Assembly: GCA_946894095.1 (NCBI GenBank)
Contig: OX335646.2
Location: forward strand, 20,268,077-20,332,076
Source of the DNA: Incurvaria masculella
Taxonomy: Eukaryota; Arthropoda; Insecta; Lepidoptera; Incurvariidae
Direction of reading: 5' to 3'
Length of the DNA stretch: 64,000 nucleotides
The notes under the pieces are model-generated. The model had not been told where the DNA came from, did not search any database, and worked only from the letters and a program-made list of their open reading frames with translations. Made by a program: the position numbers and the translations under genes. Numbering within the stretch: the stretch's first letter is position 1; every line of letters begins with the position of its first letter. Below are positions 24,001 to 36,000 of the stretch, in pieces.

Positions 24001-27000
24001 CTTTTTTTCTTATTTATACATATTTTTGTTCTAGAGTTTACTACAGGAAGATTATGGTCACTAGGAACAGAATTCATTCTAAAAAAGCCTTCGAGCTGCT
24101 ATTTGGGTGCATAGTTCTTACGTCATTTAATACGTTTAAAAAGCGTAGATTAGAGGTCTTAGTACTTATATTACAATTTAAAATATTGTACGCTAACATC
24201 CGCTGGCCTATATTGTTTATATGGCCATTCCATGTTGTAGGATGTTATATTTAGTATTGTCTTTATTTCCGCGGCAAGTAAAATATAGGTTGCCCATAGA
24301 CAACTGTCTATGGCTGAAGAATGAAAAATATAATCAAGAGAGGACACACTAGGAGTCTCAAATTTCGAAACGTTGCCATGGAAATGTGACAAGTTTGGAA
24401 CATTCCGGAAAATAAAAATAAAAACAGGAGAATATCAATGAACTGAAAATGAAAATATTGGGGGCAGTTCGACTCCCGCGCCCGTACAGACCAGAGCTCC
24501 GTTGAGAGCTTTCATCGCGTTTTTGCAGCGCCATCTTGAAGGAATCCCCACCAATCGGAATGGTGTGAGGGTCTCGCCTCTGGCCTTCGACGCAGCTGCA
24601 CCCTGAGGGAAGTCCTCCCGCGAGTGTCCGCCGTATCCTCGACACCAGGTGGTGTGCGAGTCAGATCACGCGGCCCGTGAAAGACCTTATGACTCTTTGA
24701 TCAGGTTCTCATAAGAGACCAAGTGTAGAGGCCGTGCAGTTTATTCCGGTGATGTTTGGAGTCAGCCAGTTGATGAGAGCGGAGGTGGAGCAGGGAGCCT
24801 GTAGCCGTCCGACCAGTTCCAGCTTCATCTGAGGAGCGGGACGAAGACCCTACAAACGAGACCGGCGGTAGGACTAGAGCTTCATCGGTATGTCGCATCA
24901 GCCTAACAGTTTTACACTTCTGTTTGTGCAATAATAAACTTCAATAAACATCACTTCACCTTCATGCTGTGTGTTTGAATATTTCCTCAAAAGTCCTCTC
25001 CAAGCAGATGCATAGATTAGGTAGGGTTTGTACGTGTTTTCTTCCGTAGCTTCGACCCTGCACCCTGAGCTTCCGACTGAGCGACCCGAGGCATCGAGAT
25101 TGAGGAATGCTCTACACGTCACCTGCATTTCCTAGATATCTAGCAAGTCGCCGTGGAGGAGACAAAACCTTTACATCCTCACTCATCACTCACTCATTAC
25201 CTTCTACTCACCACCTTCTACACACGCACCACACCACACACCACATTCACGAACCCTACATCTGGCGCTCAATCTATAAAAATTTATTCCTATGCATCTG
25301 TGTGATCGGAGGATTTGAGAAAATATTTGATTTTTCCATCCTATATTTCCATCTCGTCTAAGTTTGGTGACTTTATTTCACCCCGCGTATATACGTACTA
25401 TGTAATTTATATTTAGTACATATCACATTTGCCTTCGTGATTATGTACCGTGATCGGTGAATTTTTGCGTTTGCACTTTTCCTTTCTCCTGCGACTTATT
25501 AATTTTCGGAATTTAGTTCGGCAAATATCGTTTATGCGTTTTAATTTAATTGCGTGGTCACTTTGATCCGATGCGTATTTACATGCCAAATATCTATTGA
25601 CATTGAATTGATAACAAAGAATGACAGCGTATGTCGTTTGACGTCCGCTTATTACTCGTCGAATAATTTGGGCTATTCGTTTATACCTTTAATGTAAACA
25701 AAGGTGGGATATCTCAACTTTGTATTGCTGTTTGACACGAAACATATTGTGTATGGTTAATGAGATACTTATTCGATACATATGAAACAAGCACGAATGG
25801 TGACTATACACAAAATATTTTACAAACAAGGTGCCATGCCAGTTTGATTTTAAGACTTCATGTCTTAACTGAACTTGAACTGATTGTGCTATAACTTGAT
25901 TAAAATAAATATAAACGGGGATTATAAACACCATATGGAACACTTTAAAGAAGGCGACATAGTCTGGCGTCGATCTCATGTGCAATCTGATGGAGCAAAG
26001 TTTTTTTTAAATAAACTATCTCCACGTTTTATTAAGTCAATAGTTTTAAAACGAAACTCTGAAAATACTTATTTGTTAGGGAATGTTGACGGAACAAGCG
26101 TGGGTATAATTCATGTCAGCGATATTATAAAAACCTAATTAAACTATACAATAGTTTCCCTTTAAACGTTCCAAAATAAGGGTGTAATGTATATTTAATT
26201 TGGCTGCTTTAACGTAGTGTTTTTTGTATAGCTCGTGTAGTTTAGATTATATTATTTTAGAATTAGTTTAATATTGAGTAATTAGTTGTATGCTAATTTA
26301 TTCTAGTTTGTAAGCTCTGTGCTTAACCTTGTAAATAATTACTCTTTAAGAAAAAGGGTTTTACGTTATTCTTGACTATAATGTATGGATTAAAATACAT
26401 ATTGAGTACTCTCTTATACTCAAAATTTTTGGGGAAGCTGCTTGCTCCATAGTGAACTCTCCTTAGAGAAAGGGAGGTTTACATTAACTTGTCTAGAATG
26501 TATTACTTAAATACATATTGAGTACATTCTTGTACTCAAATTTGTTCTATTTTGGGTGGCTATTTGCCCACTCTTTTTGGCGTACACTTCTTAGGAAAAA
26601 GGAGGTCGTCTAATCTAGTCTATATAATGAATATACGCTAGTTAACGTGAATAAAGGGAGGTTTACATTAACTTGTCTAGAATGTATTACTTAAATACAT
26701 ATTGAGTACACTCTTGTACTCAAATTTGTTCTATTTTGGGTGGCTATTTGCTCACTTTTTTTTGGCGTACACTTCTTAGGAAAAAGGAGGTCGTCTAGTC
26801 TATATAATAAATATACGTTAGTTAACGTGAATAACGGGGATAATAATTGATGATATAAATGATAAAATGATTAATATATGATGCTAATTGGCGAACACTT
26901 CTTAGGAAAAAGGAGGTCGTCTAATCTAGTCTATATAATGAATATATGTTAGGTAACGTGAATAAAGGGGGATAATATAAATAAAGTAAATATGAGTGAA

Positions 27001-30000
27001 TATTTATCAAGTATGAAAGCATGAAGAATTAGGGACACGAAAGACGATGTATACTTGAATCTAGGGAAATTTCACTCACTTAAATGATATGATTTGCACC
27101 TGGCAAATTTTTCAATATTTTTACGGCCTCTTTAGGAAGTGAATTATGTAATGAACATTTCAGGAAAATGATTATTTTCTGGAATTTAAATAATGTCATT
27201 GGAGACATCATTAGGAAGGACATATTTAAATAATACTTGACATCTCACTGTAGGAGTGTTAGGTAGTGAATTCTAAACTGACAATAGGAACGCATCTTAG
27301 CGAAGGGCGAATTTTATTATTTTGTCAAATGACAAACGAGAGAGATATGGATAACAATTGTGTTCATAATTTTCGATTCACTATAAGGTCTGATGGAGAA
27401 GAATCATTCAGTATTTGTGAATCGAATGTTTGATCAACGCAAACATTTAAGAGCACTGATAGGTAGGATTTATTCCGGATATTAGGAAACACTATAGCTT
27501 GAACTTGACGGATAGCTTCCACTGATGTTCAATCGCCGAAGTGTCGGTGTCAACTCGTCGGGAACAACTCGTCGAAGCCTACTCGCCGAAGTGTCGGTGT
27601 CAACTCGTCGGGAATAACTCGTCGAAGCCTACTCGCCGAAGACATATATATATAGATATATATATAATTCAGTTCAGTAATAAAAAAAAATAAAAAAAAA
27701 TCAAAAAAAATAATAATTGCCAATTAGTAAAAAAAAAAAGTATAAAAAAAAAATTAAATATTGTCAATTCGTAAAAAAAAAAAAAAATATATTGACAATT
27801 AGTAAAAAAAAAAGTATTAAAAAAAAATTAAATATTGTCAATTAGTAAAAAAAAAAATTATTAAAAAAAAATATTGACAATTAGTAAAAAAAAAAAAAAA
27901 AAGGCGGAATTTATGATAACAATATTACTAACTGAATTGCCTATAAACCAATATATTGGATTATACTGTTGATCTACTTTTTACTAAATGATTAAGAAAA
28001 ACATTTTTTTTGATCCATACATAAGGTATGTATCATTAAAATTGAATCCTTGTTTAATTTCAACAGCCCAAAATATTGTACTGTACTAATGGTTCGATTT
28101 TCTTTTCAAAGAATAATTTAAATAATTTTACTATTTTAATTTCATTAAATCGAACCATTCTTTTTAACTTTTTTAATGTCTCTATAGCTATACTGAATGG
28201 TCAACCATTCTGAACTGATTGGATGGAAAACACAGACAGATCTCTTTGAAGTTTAAAAGAGATATTTATTTTGACTTAATTTATTAGATGCGCGAATGCG
28301 CAAGTAATAAGCCACTTTGGCATTGAATTTGAATTTAATTCTACTTTCATTCATCTTCATTTCATTATTTTTAAATATTGTCAATTAGTAAAAAAAATAA
28401 TTATTAATTGTTAAGATATGTAATTTTCGCTGAGAATTTTAAAGTCCGAATGTTATAAAGTCTAATGGGTTATTCTCTGTAATTTGAAAATTTACTTACT
28501 AGTAAATATGAAGAGTCATTAAGTACCTATCGGTAATTATAACTGCATTCAATTATCGCTGAGATTTTCGGTCTGAAAACTTTCAGTTTTTGAATTTTAA
28601 TGAGCTCAGCTGTTTATTAGAACAACTTCTTGTTTGTAACTTAACAAAATCTGGGGGGTAGTCGAACTATTTTTTATTTAATTTTTTTTTTAATTTTTAA
28701 TATTATGATGTGCTTCCCTGAAAACATAGTCGATTTTTTTTTTATGTTTTGGATATTCTATATAAAGTTAGTGAATGTTTTTTCCTTGTGATCAAGATAT
28801 TCTTTTTAAATTCTGTTAAAGATTTAATACAAACTTGTTCGAAATTTTCAATTCGAGCATAAATTCACTTCCAGCTATGTTTGTTCAAAGAATTAGGAAA
28901 ATTTTGCATTGTTCCAACTTAAGCAGCTTTCGTTCAAATAATTAGAAAATTTTTGCATTGATAAAACTTTATTTGCAGTAAGCAATTGAAACTTTAAACA
29001 GATTATACTTTTGCTGTTTGTCAAAGCCTTACTCTAAGTACACTTAGATGATTAATTAAGAATGAAAGTTTAGTAGGTTTTTAAAACATTCTGATGCATA
29101 ATCGTAATGAGAATTTAATTTTGGAATCCCAAAAAATAGTTAATATTGTAAAATTTTAAGGGATTAGGATTAGATAGCTTTGATTAGATTTAAAATGTAT
29201 ATGATAACACTTTGTTAAAGTTATCATTCTATGATAGGGTGTTTTCTTTCTTTTTTTTTCATTATTTTTTTTTAACTGAAAATAGGGATATATGTAGGAT
29301 GTTATATTTAGTATTGTCTTTATTTCCGCGGCAAGTAAAATATAGGTTGCCCATAGACAACTGTCTATGGCTGAAGAATGAAAAATATAATCAAGAGAGG
29401 ACACACTAGGAGTCTCAAATTTCGAAACGTTGCCATGGAAATGTGACAAGTTTGGAACATTCCGGAAAATAAAAATAAAAACAGGAGAATATCAATGAAC
29501 TGAAAATGAAAATATTGGGGGCAGTTCGACTCCCGCGCCCGTACAGACCAGAGCTCCGTTGAGAGCTTTCATCGCGTTTTTGCAGCGCCATCTTGAAGGA
29601 ATCCCCACCAATCGGAATGGTGTGAGGGTCTCGCCTCTGGCCTTCGACGCAGCTGCACCCTGAGGGAAGTCCTCCCGCGAGTGTCCGCCATATCCTCGAC
29701 ACCAGGTGGTGTGCGAGTCAGATCACGCGGCCCGTGAAAGACCTTATGACTCTTTGATCAGGTTCTCATAAGAGACCAAGTGTAGAGGCCGTGCAGTTTA
29801 TTCCGGTGATGTTTGGAGTCAGCCAGTTGATGAGAGCGGAGGTGGAGCAGGGAGCCTGTAGCCGTCCGACCAGTTCCAGCTTCATCTGAGGAGCGGGACG
29901 AAGACCCTACAAACGAGACCGGCGGTAGGACTAGAGCTTCATCGGTATGTCGCATCAGCCTAACAGTTTTACACTTCTGTTTGTGCAATAATAAACTTCA

Positions 30001-33000
30001 ATAAACATCACTTCACCTTCATGCTGTGTGTTTGAATATTTCCTCAAAAGTCCTCTCCAAGCAGATGCATAGATTAGGTAGGGTTTGTACGTGTTTTCTT
30101 CCGTAGCTTCGACCCTGCACCCTGAGCTTCCGACTGAGCGACCCGAGGCATCGAGATTGAGGAATGCTCTACACGTCACCTGCATTTCCTAGATATCTAG
30201 CAAGTCGCCGTGGAGGAGACAAAACCTTTACATCCTCACTCATCACTCACTCATTACCTTCTACTCACCACCTTCTACACTACGCACCACACACACCATT
30301 CACGAACCCTACAATGTGAAGCATGTTCTGTCAAAATTGTTTAAATCAATATAGGCAGTGTTGGGAACACTTTGAGTCAACGAATAAACTAGTTGATTGC
30401 TATGATAAGCGGTGGTATTAATCACGTGCGAACCATGCACCCGAGATGGTACATAAAGTAATGAGCTAATAAATAGTGTAATGTTCTTTGAATTACAAAT
30501 CTTAGCTGCATACTTCATACAGTTATAGTAAGCAACTGTGTCTATGTTAGTCTCGGCGCTGCCAACTAACAATACTACAATGTCTTTTTCTTTCAATTGG
30601 CTCACTCGACTCGGAAGGTCCTTGATTATTTCGGTGATATTATTCTCCGGCTTGCACGTGGCTGTTATGACATTTGTTGGCTGTTTCGACTCTTTGTGGA
30701 ACATGCAACCCATGTTTCGTGCATGTTCGTCACCGAGTATAATAATCTTCCTGGCAAGCTGTGCCCCGCTGGAGGAGACAGGAGTTGGTGTGGTGGTGGG
30801 CTCGGCGTCGAAACTCGGCGGGGCAGGCACAGCCTCAGCATCAAAAACGCAGGCTTCTACCAGTTTCTTTCCTTGTCGGCCTTTCCCTTTCCTAGGCGCA
30901 ACACCTTCACGGGCCGCCACTTTCGCAGCTATCTTCTTGTTTACCTTTCCTTTTTTTTTCTTTAACGGCTTTCCAATAGTCTCAACGCAGTCGGTCTTCA
31001 CCGATTCGGGCACAACAGAGCTGTCACTTGCCCCAGTGGCGGATGACTGGGTTGATATGGTAGCCCTTGTGGAAGAACAACAAGGGGTATGTGTAGAAGG
31101 GGAGGTATGCCGCAGAGACTCTGTCATGGAGGCAATCTGTGGAGTATCAGGAATAACAATACATGGTGCTTGCCGAGGTGGCGTGGAGCGTACATGCATA
31201 GCGGAGCGTGCGGGCGCGGTAGAGCGTAAGGCCACCTCTAGCTCAAGGAGCTTTAGCGACTGGTCACGGATGATAGAGTTCTTGTCCGCTATTTCTTTAC
31301 TCAGCACGACGTTCTCCTTTCGCTCACTCATCAGCTTGCCCTGTAGCTCCTGCTGCTCATCAGCCGTGCCGTCGTAAGAGTACGTGCAACTGTTGTCTCT
31401 GTTAAGTCGCAATTCCAGTGCAGAGCATTATTGGAGTCCAATATTGTCTCGAACTCTTTTTGGTTTTTTTATAGTCATAGATAAGATCCAAATACTTATC
31501 CTCGCTCTCTTGAAGTTCCACGAGGCATTGTTCCTTTTTGGCGAGCAGTGCTTTAAGCCGAGCGTTGTCGGCCAACACGCTTTCGAATGCGGTCGAGTTT
31601 TCTTCCTGCTCATCGAGAAGGCGCATGTTTAGCTCGCGCAGGTCCTCCATATGTTGCCGCAGGTCGGTCTCATTAGCCATGGTAGCACTTTCGTTGTCAG
31701 ATAGGTATATTTGTGTATTTTCACATTAATAAAATTTATCATAGGATTAAGTACCTATATTGTAATTATTATTATATTTATAATTAATTTATAATTTTAT
31801 CCAAGCGTATGCGCCGCAATTATTATTTCCCGCAAATAGCTCTCAGTCCATTCATGGGACCATTCAGTATGGGTAGCGCGAACACAGCTGCTACTGTCAG
31901 ATGCGTGACGTTTGCGCTGATTACACTATGGCGACCAAGATGGCTAATCCCGCCTCCACTTCGCAGCTACTAACATCCGACCACGACGATGTGTAATAGG
32001 GAATTCTAGTCCAGGCCGATATTTCTATGGAAGGCAGGTGCAGCAGGTTGTTGAACAATCGAGTGTTTCTATCAAATTCGTTTTGACGGCACTAAATGTT
32101 TGTAAATATTCGCCACTTCAAAGTCAAATCGGAACGAACTTACCGAATTTGCAGCACTGACTACATCTGTACACATCGATTTAGCACTGCATTGCACGGC
32201 AAATGTCTCGAAATGCTATGTTTATGAGTTTGGTAAGTGAATGGAAAATATTTAACGAGAGCCCGCTAAAAGTTTACTTGACAGTTTTGACAGTTGACAG
32301 TTAACATGAATAGGTTAGGATGCAGGTTAGTTCTATAGTCTTTTGTTAACTTACTGTTTTATTACTTAACTGTATCTGTGTTTCCTCCAAATAAATAAAT
32401 AAAAATAAAAAAAATGTGGCTACGCTGCATCTAGGCGAATAGGTTTCAATTGCCTCTCTCGTCCTTGACCGGACTAGGCAAACATTTTTTGCTGGAGAAG
32501 ATTAATTTCTCAAACGGTTGCCGTCGTCTTCACAGACGAAGCCGTGCTGGGCGTGGAACGTGACGGTGCACGAGTGGGCGGGCGGAGGTGGCGGCGGCGG
32601 CGGCGGTGGTGCGGGGGGGCAGGCGGGCGGGCTGGCCGCGGCGGCCGGCGAGCAGCTCTACACGTTCTGCCCGAGGAACGAGCACGTCATCTATACGCTG
32701 CCCTGGCGGCTCAACACCGTGGTCATCAGGTACGGCCCATGCTTCCAGGTTATCAGCGGGCCTATTCCTGGAATTCCCTAATCATGAATCAGGAATCCTG
32801 AGTAGAGACAATTTTCAAATCACCGACTTTCTTGATGATAAGATTCCGAAGCATAGTATTTCGATTAATCAAGATCTGATTCCTGACTACGGAATTCCAG
32901 GAATAGGCCTATACAGTTCTAGGAGTTCCGCGCTCAGGAATCAGGAATCTTTCAGTCGACAAGACCGCTTTTGTAGCGGTTGTAAATGCGGAGGTAAGAT

Positions 33001-36000
33001 TCCGTAGCACGGCATTTCGATTCAAGTTCTACCGTCGAGAAAATCGCTTTGAAAACCGCCACAATGGCGGTTTTGTCACTGAAAGATTCCTGTTTCCGGA
33101 GCACGGAATTCCTATAATGGCTTGGTGATCAAGAATATAGGTTATTTTCACGTCCTCGTCTTACCGTGCTCACTTATTGTTGAATATTTACTCAATTATT
33201 GTTGACGTCAGATGCGATCCTAGTTCTATGGATTCCGTAGGTATTTTTCGCAGTGCTGCAGTTTCGGCCTTTGCAATGTGGCGTATTTTTGCGCCAAAAA
33301 GTCGTTCGAACAAAAGCCAAGGAGCTAGAGTGGTACTTCCTGATGTACCAATATCCAAAGTTTCCTGTATTTAGCAATGTCAAATATATTATAGCTTCTT
33401 GATATGAGCCTAACACCGCGGAGTGAGGTCTTGTACCTTCACTTTATGATGACGGCTAAAGTTCAATACTAGATGGAAAACACGGATAAGGTTTTATTTT
33501 CGCTTCGACCATCTTTTCGTCCCTTAAGGTTGTCGTGAAGGCAGCGGAAATCTAAGTTTTTTTTAAGAAATGCATTCTATGTCCACTAATCAAGGCACAC
33601 TTTTGCACGGCGATTAGCCATTAAACTAGCGATATTGTCTTCCAGACCCTAACGTCTCCATATCCTTAAAAGCTGTCAGATTTTTATCACTTGAGAAAGC
33701 TTCATTCTATATCCGTATGTTATTATTTTTCTTGTAAATATCTGTACTTTTCAGTAAAAAAATATTAAAATTAATGTAAAAAAGACAACTTTTCTCCAAT
33801 GTTGTTAGCCAATATTTTCCAATCTATAATGTATTCCAAAAAATTCAAACATACAGACGTAGATTTTGACAATACATTTTAGAATTAAAAAATTCAAAAA
33901 CGTAGTAAAACATTAAGAGCATGTTAACAATTTATCGCCCGTAGTATAGGGAATTCATAGGGTAACGAGTCACCCACACCACCACCTATTAGGGGAAGTG
34001 GACCCACATCTTTAGATGGTTTCCGAGCATGAATTATCAGTCATTTATAAATGCTATTAATCTATTCATTTGATTTTATGAAAACAAACAAGCCCCCGAG
34101 TATATGACATACAACATTTATTAAACATGAAAAGTATTGACTAAATTCCCTGCAAAGCTGCTTGAATTAAACCACAGCCATATCTCGGAATGGCTCTTTC
34201 AGAAATTTCTTCATTGCGCGGTGCAACTAAGTAGGCAATTAACCAAATGAAGTCTCAACGCCTCGCTTACTCGGCGTATAATAATGCGATTCTCCTCGAG
34301 TGCAAATCTGCAAGAAGATTTATTTTAATGATATCGCAATTAAAACATTTTAAGTTTTTCCTTACACGAATGAAAATATTCTTAGAATGTTTAAATAGTT
34401 GCTAACAGGGATATGAACATGATCTTCTATATGGGTTTAGAATATACAGTCACGTGACAATTCAATATTGATATGTAACATAATATTATGCAAATCTAAC
34501 TAACTATTGCATTTCATTCACCCCATACAAAAAGCTTACATCACATTTACACCTTCACACATCCTCTCTTACACACTTAAATTTAATTATATTAATTTGA
34601 CAAGTACCTACCTAATTGAAAACAAAATGTGTATACCAAAATGTATGTCTACACTTCAACAAAAGCATTCTTCAGGCAAGTTTAGAAGATAAGGTTTTTA
34701 ATATTAGCTGTTGGGCTAATAATTACCTGGGAGTAATTAGCACTTATTTTTACAGCATCTGCTAAAGCAACCCTCTGTCAATACAAAAATATATCTTTTA
34801 TGTGTAGCTGAATATGTTTTTTTTATATTTTCATATCGAGAGATTTTATCTAATCCCGAATTCAGTAAATGGGTTTGACCATTTGATCAATTCTCTTAAT
34901 AATTATACACACACACACGCATACAACCTCTCCCCCTCTCATAAACACACATACACCCACTCCACGCCTGTGAGGGATAATTTCTAAAGTGAAAAAACCA
35001 ACATGCAAAGATATAAAGCCAACTTGGAAAGATGTACAAACATTATTCGAACCATAAAGTAAAAAAGATAGTTACACGAATCCACTCCATATGCACATTA
35101 GCAAATGAAGTTCGTTCCAAAAGTTCAAAATGTAGCGCGCACGAGAGCCGTGCCCAACTTGGCACTTACGTCCTAGTGTAAGAAAGCTCTTTCTTGATTG
35201 CAATAAATCTCTCTGCGAGAAACACGACATTTACATTTTACTTACTAACGCTATGTTAATTAAGAGCAACAAATCTGTAAATTATTATCATTTAGTGCTG
35301 TAAGGTACTTTTATTTAAATAATACTAACCTAAGATAGATTATGTAGATTAAAACAGTTTTATAAGCTTAGTACTATAAACTGCATGTTTCTGATTGAAA
35401 TGCCTGCTGGTTCACAATTTGGTAGCTCATATACTAGTTGTTACTTGCTACACTGTTGGTAGGCTGATTCGACAGGCTGACCTGTCGAATCAGCCTACCA
35501 ACTTTCTAACATAACCGAAATTACCAATGTCTCCTAGGCTAGGCATCTTAAGGTAACAACGTCCTGAAACTCACACAGTATATCACAGTTTCTATCAAAT
35601 CCACGATCTTATTATAAGCCTCTTTCGCGCTTCCCTAAGACAAATTAGAAAGGAACACGTAATGCGTCCTCTCATTTTGAACTTTGCGAAATGATCGGAC
35701 AACCACAAACTAAGCTAGCTTTTAATTTTCTTTACTCGAAAGATTTAAATAATAATGTTCCCCGACCGCACCTCAGTCACCGCCACAAGTGTCCATCGAA
35801 TCATAATGGCTCATTGGACGCTCAAATAAATATGAGATCCATCGCGAGCGGCCAGAGTGGTTCCCTTCCGCCGGAAGTCTGGGCGCTCGTTGAGTTTTTC
35901 TCGCCCTAACGTCCCGTGACTAATGGGCCGAGAGGCGCCCGCCGCCTCCGCCGCCGCCGCCGCCTGCGGACAAAGCTCGGCGGTCCGCCGCAGGTCGACG

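Larger units (their letters stand above)
24236..30313 (+). mobile_element. LTR retroelement, young but coding-deleted (Ty3/gypsy-type)
   Basis: Two direct ~1.02 kb repeats (24236-25260 and 29293-30313) start TGTAGGATG and end CCCTACA and are almost identical: one substitution near 24628/29685 and small indels near the 3' end. Flanking ATGT on both sides (24232-24235, 30314-30317) is a 4-bp target duplication. TGGCGCTC two bases after the 5' LTR is a plausible primer-binding start. The only retroviral-type coding trace is an integrase C-terminus at 25884-26138; gag, protease, reverse transcriptase and RNase H are absent. It must rely on proteins supplied in trans. The remaining interior is non-coding and repeat-rich. 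Confidence 0.9.
20870..31985 (-). mobile_element. CR1/jockey-like LINE, interrupted by an LTR element
   Basis: Read on the minus strand: 5' UTR (about 31985-31681), ORF1 (31680 down to 24074, split by the LTR element 24236-30313), ORF2 (24077-21159), 3' UTR and an A-rich tail (AATAAAATACAAAATACAAA) ending near 20870. Without the insertion it is about 5 kb, normal for the group. The ORF1 stop and ORF2 start overlap as ATGA. ORF2 is intact; ORF1 carries a frameshift and a stop besides the insertion. It lies antisense in intron 3 of the CUB gene. The 5' boundary is uncertain. Confidence 0.85.

Noticed and set aside
24358..25128. Minus-strand frames in both LTRs (95, 76 and 76 codons), repeated identically
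   Set aside because: Identical because the LTRs are identical; no protein features, and the element reads on the + strand.
26340..27640. CRISPR-like spaced repeats in the LTR element
   Set aside because: Units are simple tandem duplications with no unique spacers, in a eukaryotic retroelement.
30538..31377. 279-codon + strand frame opposite LINE ORF1
   Set aside because: It is the antisense shadow of the ORF1 coding sequence, whose minus-strand product has a recognisable coiled coil and SGNH-like segment.
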